Assembly: GCF_905475465.1 (NCBI RefSeq)
Contig: NC_062250.1
Location: forward strand, 11,120,501-11,184,500
From: Pieris napi
Taxonomy: Eukaryota; Arthropoda; Insecta; Lepidoptera; Pieridae
DNA: 64,000 bases
Reading direction: 5' to 3'
The notes beneath the pieces are model-generated. The model had not been told where the DNA came from, did not search any database, and saw nothing but the letters and a program-made list of their open reading frames with translations. Position 1 is the first letter of the stretch; each line of letters begins with the position of its first letter. This document shows, one piece after another, positions 22,497 to 33,707 of this stretch. The position numbers and the translations under genes are program-made.

Positions 22497-24323
22497 AGGT
22501 GACGGTGGCAAAGTGCGCCTACCGGGCAAGTGCACCTACCACAAATATCTCGAAAACTACCGATTTGATACTAGTAGTGACACCTTATATCGATGCTACA
22601 AACTAAATCATAGTTCTTGGTGAAACTCATATATAGCTCTAGTCATGTGAGTTTGAGACACGAGCCATTTTATTTTCACTGATATTCAAAGTGGTGAGGA
22701 GAGATGACTATGGCGTGATCATCGTCGTAAATCTCAAGAAATCGAGTTTTTACCGATATACGAGTGAGGTAAGTGCACAATTTAAATATTTTGCTTTTAG
22801 ATTCTGACTTTATTTCACTCCTATCTGGTAAAATATATATATTTCTTGCAAGTTAAATATTCAAACCTCAAATTTATATAGTTGGGGAAGCGCGCCATAC
22901 TGACTTATTATATGGCGCACTTCGCCGCAATCCAGAGGTTACAAACTTTTTAAAATGTGGCTACAATAGACTAGTATAAGTCACAATTATTAAATCATTA
23001 TTATTTTATTATTTATGATTTTTGTTTAAGATGGGGCGCTATGAAAGAAAAACTGTAGGTCCTTCATGGTCCAGAGAGGCTTTGAATGAAGCAGTTGAAG
23101 CTGTTCGATCAGATAGAATGTCTGGGTATGCAGCCGCATCAACCTTTGCTATCCCAAGAAAAACTATTATGGCCAAAAATCATTAAGTCTAGGCAGACCA
23201 CCAGTATTTAAATATGAGACAAAATGATGGCTAAATGTTTGCCTATAATGGAAAAAAATGGCTTCGGCCTGACTCGTACAGAATTTCTAGATATTGTTAA
23301 GGGATATGTCAATCAGAACGATCTAAAAGCACCTTTCAAGCTTCAACAAGCGTTATAAGTTATCAATTAAAAAATTGCAGACTGTAGAGATTGCTCGTAA
23401 GAATGCCGCAGACCCATTTGTCATCCAAGAATTTAATAATATTTTAGACAGAGTGATTGCCGACTTAGGGCTTCAGGACAAGCCTGAGCGAATTTAAAAT
23501 TTGGATGAAACCAGTTACTGCAGTGATCCACAAAAAACCAAAGTCATAGGTCTTAGGGGATTTCCATCGACTCGGACTACATCACCCTTTGGAACGTCGA
23601 TCTCCTTCACTTTAGTTATTAAGTTGTAAGGGTAACAAGCCTTGCTTGATTAATGTTTTTGAATAATTACAACTAATATATTTTAGAAGATGTTTCTCAT
23701 TGATTTTCTTTTCGTTACCTAGTTTTGTTAAGAATTTATAATAAATATTATAATTAATAACTCATTTCAATGACTAACTTCTTATTTCAGTCCCTTTATA
23801 ATACTGATACCAAATAAGTAGTTCCAAACCATGGTATTCCCATCGTAAATAAAAGAAAAAATATACTTGACACTCGATTATCAATATTTAAAAAAAAGGT
23901 TTATAGCCTCTGACTTAAGATTGTATGGCGCATTTAGCCGAAATTTGGTTTTAAATACATAGATTCTTCTAGAATGTGGCTATGAAAAAATAAAAAATGA
24001 CATGCGTTTTGTTGCTTGTTTTCTTAAAATAATATAGGGCTGTTTTTATTCTGATGCTTTATTATTGCGTTTTATTAATACTAGGCGCACTTCCCCGATT
24101 TGTCGGCAAAGTGCGCCGGGTCAGACTGTTTTCAAATTGTATGCTAAAATTCATTAATTTGCCGTCAGATTCTAATGACACGACATTAGTTGTTGTTGCA
24201 AAACATCACAGATCGATATGATACCATGATTTGACCATGATGATACTCGTGAACTTAAGCACAAGTAATATTGCACCAAAGTCAACTATGAAAAAAGTAT
24301 GGCGCACTTTGCCCCCATCACCT
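22497..24323 (+). mobile_element. Pogo/jerky-like DNA transposon, non-autonomous (1.83 kb)
   Basis: The ends form 23-bp terminal inverted repeats with 21 of 23 matches: 22497-22519 (starts AGGTGACGGTGGCAAAG) and 24301-24323 (ends GCCCCCATCACCT). They are flanked by TA on both sides (22495-22496 and 24324-24325), the target of Tc1/mariner/pogo elements. A broken transposase with an HTH and an aspartate-bearing DDE start lies inside. The 9-mer GGCGCACTT or its complement occurs exactly at 22511, 22914, 24084, 24109 and 24301, with near matches at 22529, 22887 and 23927. The region coding for the rest of the DDE domain is missing, so the copy cannot move itself. Confidence 0.85.
23031..23630 (+). 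pseudogene. Broken pogo/jerky-like transposase
   Basis: The frame opens at ATG 23031 with MGRYERKTVGPSWSREALNE and a helix-turn-helix of the pipsqueak type (AVEAVRSDRMSGYAAASTFA, then IPRKTI), and stops at 23184 after 51 codons. Shifted frames continue with LGRPPVFKYETK, MEKNGFGLTRTEFLDIVKGY, LQTVEIARKNAADPF, FNNILDRVIADLGL and NLDETSYCSDPQKTKVIG. The aspartate in NLDETS is the expected first residue of the DDE triad. The coding sequence fades at about 23625, so the second and third catalytic residues are absent. In intact relatives the protein is roughly 450-600 residues long. It sits between matched inverted repeats, which ties it to the element described for 22497-24323. Domestication is unlikely given the stops. 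Confidence 0.85.
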
Positions 24324-24325
24324 TA

Positions 24326-24594
24326 TATGCAACTTTACAGAAATTTGTTAAATAAAGTTAAATTAGAAAAAGTTTAACAAAAGACTTTTATTATCATAGA
24401 CATGAATACAAATACAATTATTTCATTTTAACTTATTACTGTACTACTATGTAGTACTAAGATTATTACAGAATTTCATTAATAAAAGAAAAATAAATAG
24501 AATAGAATATTAGTATTCTAGATAAATAGAATTATTAGTATTACTATCATTGTTATCGTTATTATATATTTTTGTTACTAATGGCTTCGAATCT
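24326..24594. other. Unassigned AT-rich sequence
   Basis: Nothing recognised. Confidence 0.3.
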
Positions 24595-24715
24595 CTTCGG
24601 ATCAACCGTGGTAGGGACAAGAAAAAGATGGCGCGTAACCGAAAAGTGTGACAAATGTCTGTAATTTTTTTTCCAACGCCGATAAAGAAGTTTCACTTCA
24701 ATAATAATACAAATA
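24595..24715 (+). repeat. End of the GAAGT..ACTTC interspersed family
   Basis: GAAAAAGATGGCGCGTAACC, then TTTTTTCCAACGCCGATAAA and GAAGTTTCACTTC. The 3' boundary motif matches the layout CGCCAAAGAAGTATAACTTC at 58510. Confidence 0.5.
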
Positions 24716-24754
24716 TAGAACACTCTAAATTGGCATTCAATACTGTTAATATTT

Positions 24755-25105
24755 CTTAAATTTATTGAAGGATTGCGACCGTGTTGCCTGGCTTTTAGAA
24801 ACTGGTTTAGCCTTTGCTGAAAGGTATTTATTAGTAATACCGCTAGTATTATTTAACACGACGAAGGCTTTTTTAAGGGACAGGAGGCAAAATTTCAGGG
24901 AATGGTTCGCTCTTTTCTTGAAGCCCCTAAGTATCGGTTTGGAAATACATTTACTAGCAGCTGGTTCCAGAGTGGAGCCTTAAAAAGCTCTGTGTTATGG
25001 AACAGCAGGTGTCGAGATGGAGATGATGTAATTTTGCATTCTGCCAAAGAGAGAGCCTACTGCCCGTTTGCCCCCTGTTATAAAATATTAACGCGATGTA
25101 ATTAA
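24755..25105 (-). mobile_element. Diverged LINE tail (relative of the 47-kb LINE)
   Basis: In reverse: AATGGTTCGCTCTTTTCTTG, GGTTTGGAAATACATTTAC and AGCAGCTGGTTCCAGAGTGG. The order equals that of the LINE C-terminal region, but divergence is much higher than in the other copies. Confidence 0.6.
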
Positions 25106-25790
25106 TAAAACTGTACTACACATAGAACCTTCACAAATTGATTTTGTATTATGTCGATAATGATTTAATCGCTAATTTAAAAAAAAAAATTGTATGTTAG
25201 TAATATCTATATTTACTTTTAACAAACAATCTTTACGGATAATCAAAGTTATTACTTACTTACAACTCGTTACTTTAACGAAAATAAATTGAAATTCCTT
25301 CTTATTCTTTACGAAATAGGTTAAAAGAATTCCTTCCTTTCTATTAGTTCGCTATATCCACATCTAATTCATTGAAAAGCACTCAAGTTAAAGTGTTTTT
25401 ATTTATCCGTAAATCCACTTTGGTTTTAGCGTTAATTCTGGTATATATAGCTATCTAAACAGATACAGTTGGTGTAATTCTGTAGGAGACTGTAATTATT
25501 TGAAAATAATGGAACTGAAAAAAGTACTCGCTTTAGTTTATATTATATCGCGTTAAACATATTACGTATAAAGTTGATATGTGTCAGTGTGTGTATTTTT
25601 TTTTTAATCTTATTATATTTTTTATTTAATTTTTTTCTTTGATTATTGTTATTTTGTGTGTTTATGTGTGTGTGTGTGTTTTGTTTGTAATAAATGATAT
25701 GTCTTTGTTTATGTCTATGTCTATATCATTCCTATTATTTTATTATTTTTTTTTACTTTTTAGATGCTCCTTGATTTGGCATACTTCTAA
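25106..25790. other. Unassigned sequence
   Basis: Contains a (TG)n-rich stretch at 25654-25680. No gene is seen. Confidence 0.3.
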
Positions 25791-25799
25791 TAGTTAATT

Positions 25800-26270
25800 A
25801 TTAGTAGGGCTCAAAAGTTCGTTAGCTGACACTTAGATGGCGCTACTAGTATTAAATTAATATGATTTTTTAGCTCTAAGCTTCAAAAGACACGTGTATA
25901 ATTTTGACAGCTGTCGTTCTATATTGGGAGATATTTGTTTAAAAAATGGATAAAAAATCAAGTGTTAATAAAGCATTGCTTTTTGTCGAAAAAAAATACT
26001 TTTGAAGTTTTGGCTTGGTAAACTTGATTCGGATTCCGCAACAAGAAAATCAAATGAGAAGTGGTTTGCCAAGTTTCAACGAGGCGAAACGAGCACCGAG
26101 GACGATGCATGAAGTGGACAAAGAGGCTGTTACCGACGAAAACATCAAAAAAGTCCTCAAAAGAATTTTGAATAACCAAAAAGTTAAGTTGATTAAGATA
26201 GCTGAGACCCTAAAGATATGTTATAAGTATTTTTTGATGGTTTATAACTAGATACCTACTGTGGTGTTAC
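25800..26270 (+). pseudogene. Mariner transposase N-terminal relic
   Basis: Starts at about 25946 with MDKKSSVNKALLFVEKKYF in one frame, shifts to DSATRKSNEKWFAKFQRGET and STEDDA, then to EAVTDENIKKVLKRILNNQK and IKIAETLKI. These blocks follow, in order, the paired HTH region of mellifera/cecropia-type mariner transposases. At least two frameshifts are present, and homology ends just after the second HTH, so the catalytic DD34D domain is gone. The left flank TAGGGCTCAAAAGTTCGTT (25805-25823) resembles a mariner inverted repeat, but no partner is seen to the right. Confidence 0.8.
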
Positions 26271-27580
26271 TTGAAATAAATGAATAATGAACTGGCTTGT
26301 AGCATTACCATTCCTTCCAAGTTTTCTATTATCTATAATCGTTGATTCTTAAATATACGCCTACAAAAAGCCCACCACAGACCACAGTATATATCTATAC
26401 CTGATGTTTAAGCCATTATAGCCAAAATAGTGACCCATAACTACAATAAAAATTATACTATACTAATAATAATAACACATATGGTAGTAATAATTTGATT
26501 CCTAAATGAAAATAGATACTTTTATCGCTTCTGGTATTAATTTATTGATAAAATATGTCATTCAAGCTACATCATTTGGATAAATATTATTTTAATCCTG
26601 CGCAGACGATGTCGCGGGCACTAGCTAGTTAATTTATAAATACGAGAATTTGCCTGTGAACAGGCAGTGAGACTTATCGTTATCTGAACGACCGCTATCA
26701 TCGTTCAAAACTTTAAGACTCGGCTTTGAAATAACGAAAACTTAGTCTAGATAAATCCACAGCAAATTGGAAGCTTTGATGTTGTAGAGAGCTTCCCAGT
26801 GCTTTTATAAGTGAAGATGTACTTAGGTCATATTTACCGTTAAAGTAGTGAGATATTACCGAAGTTTAAATTGTCTTCAGTACGTTTTTAATATATGTGA
26901 TGGCATATAATATCCTCCTGGCTTAAAATATGAGAAATATAATAAAGGCCGGCAACGTAGTTTTAGATAATAGCCTTCTTAAGTAGAACCACTTGCTAAT
27001 TAAGTTAATATACCTACAACATCAACTTTGTAGTAAATTAAAAGTTACACATCCTCTGGTTAAACTAAAAAGCTCAAGAAACAAAAAGATCGAAGTTGGG
27101 AGTTCGCTAAAAGCTCCTGAAAGCTTAGTTCCTAAAGTTTAAATAGAGATAATTATTAGTATTACAACTACACCAGAAGTCCATTGTGATTAAAATAAAT
27201 AATTTTACGCATCTATTAATAATCCACTTGCTGTGAAGCAAATGGAATGATATCTAAGTTTTGAATTCGAACAAGTAGTTTGTGACATTAACTCTTTTAA
27301 CAAAGCTTTAAAAAAATATCACTAAACCTTCGTAAAACAAAACCTTTGAACTTTTTAATAGTTCCGTGGTCTTTAATATGTGATCGGCATAAAAATATTC
27401 TTTTTTTGAATATGAATTACGTCAGTATACGATAACAGGAGAATTGGGTTACGCCTGTTTTTTATATCTACCAATACTAACTCAATATCTGTTGGATCTA
27501 CCATATATCTTATAACTATAAAGCACATACTAAACAGTGCTATTGGTTTTATATTAGCAAAGAATAAAATACAGAACACT
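26271..27580. other. Unassigned sequence
   Basis: Near 26600, CTGCGCAGACGATGTCGCGG then GCACTAGCTAGTTAAT looks like a lepidopteran transposon end. A short GCCGGCAACGTAGTTTTAGA at 26948 is a LINE-tail scrap. No gene is seen. Confidence 0.3.
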
Positions 27581-27582
27581 AA

Positions 27583-27925
27583 TAAGTTGTTCGGAACTGA
27601 TTTTCATCATCGTACGATGTTGTACGAGGCAGAATACGAAATTCCACCCATATCACCTCGGTTTTTAATTGAGCGTTTTTAAAGGGAGTTTTAGCTGCGC
27701 ACCACCACTATGTGGAACCAGCAGGACACTGAAGTATTTCCGAACCAGTTGGACTTACGGTCCTTCAAGAAAAGAACGTACCAATTGCTAAAAGGTCGGC
27801 AACGCACTCGCGACCCCTCTGAGAGTGACGAATGAATGCGAGTGAATGACGCATTGAGAGTGTTCATGGGCGGCGGGGTATCACTTAACATCATCCCAGT
27901 GCCTTCTGCTTCTGTTATATAAAAA
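27583..27925 (+). mobile_element. 5'-truncated LINE tail (47-kb LINE family)
   Basis: Colinear with 50070-50400 (TAAGTTGTTCGG, ACCACCACTATGTGGAACCA, CTGAAGTATTTCCGAACCAG, AAAGGTCGGCAACGCACTCG), with an insertion near 27830 where AATGAATGCGAGTGAATGA is repeated in part. It ends CTGTTATATAAAAAA. Confidence 0.9.
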
Positions 27926-27939
27926 AACTAGCAGACCGG

Positions 27940-28335
27940 CCAAGCGTTGCTGTGGCTAAGGTTTTTGTTATATTACATAGTAGTTAGTTTACTACTATGT
28001 AGGGAAATGGTAGGAGAACACCGTATTCAAGGGAAATGGTAGGAGAACACCGGTCATGGGGACCACTATGCTTTATTGGTGGTTATGCCATTAAATCATA
28101 GCTTATGTGAAACGTTGGTACTTTCAACACAGCGCCATCTGTTAGAATTGTGACTATCAAATAATAAACAAATATTTTACAATAATATAATATTGCGGGT
28201 ATAAATTGTTGTAAGCTATCTTTTAAGTTAGATCAAACTGCACACGGTGTGCAAATTTGATTGATATCGGTTCGGTAGTTTAGGAGTCCATTGCGGACAA
28301 ACAACGTGACACGTAATTTATATATATAAAAAAAT
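27940..28335 (+). repeat. Dispersed transposon 3' end with a short internal duplication
   Basis: GACCGGCCAAGCGTTGCTGT opens it and TGATATCGGTTCGGTAGTTT, GGAGTCCATTGCGGAC and GTGACACGTAATTTATATAT close it, a common lepidopteran LINE/Helitron-like end. GGGAAATGGTAGGAGAACAC is directly duplicated at 28003 and 28031. Confidence 0.5.
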
Positions 28336-28985
28336 TAGTATAATAAAAGTTGTAAAATTATTAAATCTGTTGTTTGTTTTTGAAAGGCATGGCAAGTAAA
28401 ACGTGTTACCAAAATAGAAGCTATAGACAAATTATGAATCCTAAAAATTGAGAGAATTTGCAAAACACATCCAATTATCGCAGGTAACGTTTTCCTCACG
28501 TGAATTACGTTTTCAGAATCCAATTATTCAGATTAGAGAATCAATCTTTTAGCGATATTGAAACGAACTAACCCTTTGATAATCCCGGATTTCGGATAAA
28601 ACTCAATTTCGTAACGAATTTATTTTGAATTTTTTTAAACGTGAAAAGAATTTGGAGCACGTTTGTGTTTGCTTTTGTTAGCACATATTTTGTTAGCTTT
28701 AAGTAGTAAATTAAATTCCGCTGAGAACGGAGACTTCGAAACCAGATTTAACGCCCTTAAAGGTGCCTATGTAGTTTGTTATTTATATTGAAAACTATAA
28801 CTATTTTATTTATAACAAAATACAATTATTATACTAAATTACATAGATCTTTTAAGTTCAACAGTCATAACACATACTAAATCTCTTGAATTATACCTTT
28901 GTCAATTGGCGTTCGATGGTAATGTGAAATTCCTTTTTACCTTTCTGTTTAAATTTCTGTAACTATAACAATTTGTATTTTTACC
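28336..28985. other. Unassigned sequence
   Basis: No supported gene. Confidence 0.3.
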
Positions 28986-28990
28986 CTTCC

Positions 28991-29431
28991 CTACATTCCC
29001 CCGGGAATTGAACTCGAAACGAGAATATGCTTTTTAAAGTTCTTAAGGCCTTTAAGATACATTACTCCTTTTGGCAAGTTAAATTGAATCAAACCTGCTC
29101 CATATATCTCAATACGTATCTGAAGATGGTTAGGATCCATATTGTTCAGTGATAAATGTACATTAACCAAGACTGACTGCATGATACAAAAGCTATTGAA
29201 AGATATATTTTCTAAACGTAAGTAAACCATCCAATCTCGTAAACAATTTATCACGATGACGGATGGTCCAACTTTTGGTGAGATAGGAATATGATAAGTC
29301 AAGAAGGAAACGAAAAATATGAGCTTTTCAGTGAGCCTAAATGTCAACTTGAAATATATTTCCAATGTAGTAAGTATAAGAAAAATTGTGGCGTTGTACA
29401 AGAATGAAATCTTTGTTTTTTTACATTTGGC
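28991..29431 (-). CDS. Uncertain open frame, possible exon
   Basis: A minus-strand frame of about 147 codons is open between a stop at 29434 and a stop near 28991. It has no ATG near its left end. The first in-frame residues are hydrophobic (YNATIFLILTTLEIYFKL), then comes FVSFLTYHIPISPK, and the end carries NLPKGVMYLKGLKNF. No known domain is recognised and no clean acceptor-donor pair frames it. Length alone makes it unusual for sequence this AT-rich, and it overlaps no recognised repeat. It could be a decayed coding exon, an intact exon of a fast-evolving gene, or chance. Confidence 0.25.
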   Translation of the reverse strand, partial: AKCKKTKISFLYNATIFLILTTLEIYFKLTFRLTEKLIFFVSFLTYHIPISPKVGPSVIVINCLRDWMVYLRLENISFNSFCIMQSVLVNVHLSLNNMDPNHLQIRIEIYGAGLIQFNLPKGVMYLKGLKNFKKHILVSSSIPGGM

Positions 29432-29434
29432 TTA

Positions 29435-30461
29435 TTATCCTAAACATATATATTTAAATATATATTCATAATACTTCAAAACTGAATCACTTTAGATACA
29501 CTGAAACATTTATCTTTTATTTTGCAGCAGAAAACAGACTAAAATGAAAGAATTATATAATCTTAATTAAAGGAAAATTAGTACCTATCTTAAAATGAGA
29601 ATAAAACGATGGGTTTGATAATTAAAATTAAAATCTGGACAATTAATAATGTCAGATTATTTAATAGTAACTAGATATGAGCAATTTTCGATTTGGTTGT
29701 AGTTATTTAAACATTCAAATTTCACATTCATACTTTGAAGTACCCGCCAGAACGCTTAAGCAAGATGGCGTCGCATTATACCATTGTACCGTAAGGCGTA
29801 CCATGGCCAAAAACTTTTTGTGGAGTAAGGTGCTATTCTACCACCAACCAAAGGAGGCAATTGTCCAACAGGATAACCACTGATTTGCCTCATGTCTAGG
29901 GTCGAGAATATCTATATATCCTAAGCGGTGGTAATAATTTTAGCGCATTTTAAGTATGACGTATCCTAGTCATTTGTAAGCACAGATTTGAAGATGTCGC
30001 TACAATTTGTATGTCCAATCACAATTAGTTACGTGACGTTCGCCCTTTTAAGTTTTTTCTTTCAGTAAAATACGTGCATTTGCAAATTGAGTAAATATTA
30101 AATTAGAGAATGCGGTATGTACGCTTTTCATCCACTTCCGAGAGCGTAACAGCCACTTACCTGAAATGGAGAAAATACATATTAGCTTCATAAAAATCTG
30201 TCTGTAACATTTACGAAATTCTTATAAATGAGATTAAAAGAGTCTCCCCTTGAAGCTTAAATTTGTCTTCTTCAGTAGTTAACGTTATTCTTATGTTTAG
30301 CGAAAAATTCATCGTTTTCTGTATTTAAACTGCCGATCAAGTCTTGGTAATTATTTAAAATTCAGTAGAATTTATGCTTTTTATATATTTATAGGTATTA
30401 TCGAAATAGTTATAATTAAATGAGGTTTTATATAGGTAATGTACGATTAGGAATAGTCTTC
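29435..30461. other. Unassigned sequence
   Basis: A 68-codon plus-strand frame (29677-29883) has no recognised domain. No gene is supported. Confidence 0.3.
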
Positions 30462-30780
30462 AGGGAGGCAAACGGGCAGGAGGCTCACCTGATGTTACGT
30501 GACACCGCCGCCCATGGACACTCGCACTGTCAGAACGCTCGCAAGCGCACACTTTTCTTGAAAGACCCTACGTCAAATTGGTTCGGAAATACTTCAACAA
30601 GAAACGCTCACGCGAAGTTGTGGAACGACGGACTCTCGATGGTAAATGCGGTAGAAGATGCAGAGAGACCCCACATCTCTACGCAACGCCAAGGGATCAA
30701 GCCGCTTGGAAAGTGACTGGTCGTCGACCATTCGATTAACTCTTCGTTGAATACGGTCAAGCGGAAGAAGTTGGACTTTC
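30462..30780 (-). mobile_element. 5'-truncated LINE tail with internal deletion (47-kb LINE family)
   Basis: In reverse: CAAACGGGCAGGAGGCTCAC, CGCCGCCCATGGACACTCGC and TTGGTTCGGAAATACTTCAA, then a jump of about 120 bp to GGTAGAAGATGCAGAGAGAC and AACGCCAAGGGATCAAGCCG. The last segment corresponds to 49980-50040 of the full element, so this copy lost the block in between. Confidence 0.88.
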
Positions 30781-31213
30781 TTATTCATTTATTTATTAAA
30801 GTTTACCACATCATATGTAATGCTACATCTACGGTATATGTTACATGCTATCTATTCTAAAATACATGACAATTACGGTAAACATAAATGTTACGAAAAA
30901 CATACAAGAAAAATATTACTACAATTTTAGTTTTTACTAGTTATTCCTTGCTTGATTTAGATATCTTTCTTTATCAGTACTATTTCAGTATCATTTTCTT
31001 TGTGTTTCCAAACAACTTGGGTCCTACCTAAATGGTTCTATCAGTAGTATGAGCTAAACTTATTTTTGCATGCTTATGAATTACAAGAAAAAATATTTCT
31101 GTACCGACTTTACAGCAGAAACTTTGCTTCGGAGCATGCGTTCTTCTAGAATCTTTAGTCCTAGATAACGTGCATGCAAGCTATAGATAAATATATAAAC
31201 ATATTAAATCTAC
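30781..31213. other. Unassigned sequence downstream of exon 2
   Basis: No further exon is supported. Confidence 0.3.
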
Positions 31214-31357
31214 CTGACACAATCATGCGCACAGTCCCTCAGCCGGCAGTAACTGCAGCTGCATGATGAGTAACAGGAACCGCTGGACTCGAAGCTTATG
31301 GAGTCGAACTGACGACCCAGCTCTCCAGAACTCGGCACTGATTGGGACCGACGCCAT
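31214..31357 (-). CDS. Putative gene, exon 2 (unrecognised, cysteine-rich)
   Basis: On the minus strand, the acceptor AATATTTTTCAG ends at 31358 and the donor CAG|GTAGAT starts at 31213. Between them lie 144 bp, much richer in GC than the flanks. Read in phase 2, as required by exon 1, the frame is open to the donor: WRRSQSVPSSGELGRQFDSI, then SFESSGS and CYSSCSCSYCRLRDCAHDC. Six cysteines fall within 19 residues. The other two frames contain stops. If the downstream intron is retained, a TAG follows at once, giving a protein of 96 residues. I do not recognise the family. The phase match with exon 1 and the absence of repeat similarity argue for a real host gene. Confidence 0.5.
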
Positions 31358-31675
31358 CTGAAAAATATTTCAATGATAGGCATATATTTATTATATATTA
31401 GATAATCTTAAAAATATAATAAATAAATAATATTAGAACAAAAATTTGTTTGTAGAAAATGTGCGTTCGAAAATCCAATTGGACTAAGATCTCCAAAACA
31501 CAATATACTAAATCTAAATTAAAGCTTCAATATAATTATTGTCTATATTAAAACGTTACTCTTAAATCGAGTTTAAAGAGCGGTTCAACCATATGCAAGC
31601 GGAAACAATATTCGCATATTGGCAACAAGGTTTATAATAATTTACCAACAACTTTAGAGAGTACTACTAGAGAGA

Positions 31676-31805
31676 GTACAATAATTCTTAAAAGGCCGGC
31701 AATACACTTGCGAGCCATCTGGCAATGTGAGTGCCCATAGGGGGCGTATCACTTAACATCAGGTGAGCCTCCTGCCTCCTTTGCCTCCTATTACACAAAA
31801 AAAAC
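31676..31805 (+). mobile_element. Short LINE tail (47-kb family) inside the putative intron
   Basis: TTCTTAAAAGGCCGGCAATA, GTGTATCACTTAACATCAGG-like sequence (GGGGGCGTATCACTTAAC) and GAGCCTCCTGCC, then an A-run. It lies between the two putative exons, in opposite orientation. Confidence 0.85.
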
Positions 31806-32211
31806 TTATTTAGTAAAAAATATTATTATAATAATTGTATTTATTTGATGATGTAGTAATAACATAATATAAGAATTGACTATAATGATAGGACTCATAA
31901 TGAAATGTAACTTCTATGTAAAGTGCTACCTTTAATCTGCACGCTATTGTATGGAGGTACATTATGCGAAGTTTAGATTGTACCACCATAATATTTTTGT
32001 ACCATATTCATGCAAATAATTTTTATTATCTTTATGTGTTAACATTTAAATGCTACATAAAATGAATTTAGTATTCTGTACTTTATTGATAGAATAAACA
32101 AAATTATAAAAAAATATCTATTACGAACTATTTCTTCCAGACCAAACCATCATGGCTTAATTATACTCCCTTGCTGCTGTTCTTGCACACCATAAATAGA
32201 TAAATAAATAC

Positions 32212-32405
32212 CTGGCACTTTTCGAGTCAACGTGTTCGATTAGGACGTTCCACGTCCTATGTATGAGATATAAAAGGAAGAGTACTCTGGAGGATTCAGC
32301 ATTTTGGCTTTCCTTCCGCCGCTTGCTGTTGGCGCTACTAAGCCCGCTGCCCATGTTCCAAATTCAAAATAAGCTCATTTGCATTCTGTTAGCCTGCACG
32401 CGTGT
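32212..32405 (-). CDS. Putative gene, exon 1 with start codon (unrecognised)
   Basis: A strong acceptor (TTCTTCCACATTTTCAG) ends at 32406, implying a 5' UTR exon further upstream. The first in-frame ATG at 32354 follows an in-frame TGA and opens MGSGLSSANSKRRKESQNAE. The MGSG start would suit N-myristoylation if the protein is cytosolic. A hydrophobic stretch (VLFLLYLI) and SARR-type residues follow, and the exon ends at CCAG|GTATTT (32211). The 143 coding bases leave phase 2, which fits exon 2 exactly. The exon is GC-richer than its surroundings and matches no repeat in the window. No family is recognised; the last part could be intron if a cryptic donor is used. Confidence 0.5.
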
Positions 32406-33705
32406 CTGAAAATGTGGAAGAAATATTTAATTAGTGTAAAAACCTTTGAAACATTTTGTAAGATTTTATTTTCAGAAATATAACCCAAACCTGTTTTACA
32501 TATAACAAGTAAATGTTTTTCTTTAAATGTTTACTTATCTCTACGTTTGAACAGTATGTTTAAGAGACAAAAGTCAACAGACAATGAAAGATTAAACGTA
32601 AATTTTATGATGCATTTTCGTATAGTAAAGAAAAATTTATTTTAAGTGTAGTACTTATTTGCCAAAGAATATTATTTATAATGGTCTAAGTAACAGATAT
32701 TTAAAGTAAATAATGTAAAAATGCAACGTTTAAATATTCTGAGAAAACTTTGAGTTTGATATATGGCAATATTTTGCGACCTCTTCAGCCGTACCAATAT
32801 TTTAGTAAATTGGAATTATACCTTCCTCAAGTGTTTTGTTTCTTCTATTGGTGAAACCGTACAAAAAATGAGACGTGGCCTGGACTTCATTTAATATGTA
32901 TTTATTTACAAGTCATTAAGATGATGTCTTTGATAATAATTATTTAATTGAATATATATAAAACTAACGCTACTTTCAAACTGGTTTAGTATGAGCTCTA
33001 ATGGGCTCTTACTTTCTAAACATATTCGCAATGAATAATTTTGAGTTAATGACGTGTAACAATGTTGAAATTTCCATGTATATAATTGCATCCTCATATC
33101 TATAAGATAAATTTATATACCAAAACCGTACATGTTAAACGAGTCTAATTAGTCATCAATAAATCGCGACAATTCTCTTCTTAAAATAATTATGAATAGC
33201 AACGTCAATCCGACTACTAGTTTTATTTCACAACGTTAGCACAATTTGACAGAAACAAACTTTTAATAATTGTACTCTATGGTTATTCCTTATTTAATTT
33301 TTGTTAACTTAATTACGCACTTCTTGCTTTTTCCTCTAGGATTTATTTTTTCCTAACTAGGGTTATCTGAGATCGCTTTTTTGCGTTAAAACCTCCTTTG
33401 ACATTCTAATCGCTGAAGTAATTCTTTATATCTTTTAGTATTTATAAATAAAATATCTTTATGCCTCGGATTATGTAATACAAATAATGAGCGTATCTCC
33501 CTTTTCTGGTTTCTTCTAACTATGTTTGCCATTGTCATTTTGTATGATAAATTGATATTTTAAAAGAGTACCGAGAGTTTTTTATCCTTCTTTTTCTCTC
33601 GGTCTACACCCTCTGTCTTCTTCGATGAGTAGGGATTAATAATTTAATGACGTGGAATAAGTGATACTTGCATCTTATTTTCCATGTGTTTGATCTGAAG
33701 AAATA
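32406..33705. other. Unassigned sequence upstream of the putative gene
   Basis: May hold an upstream non-coding exon and promoter, but none can be pinpointed. Confidence 0.3.
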
Positions 33706-33707
33706 AA

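Noticed and set aside
30120..30170. Possible exon 3 acceptor (TTTTCTCCATTTCAG) for the two-exon gene
   Set aside because: The bases after it also form a perfect donor (CAG|GTAAGT), and the required phase meets a stop at once; not usable as evidence.
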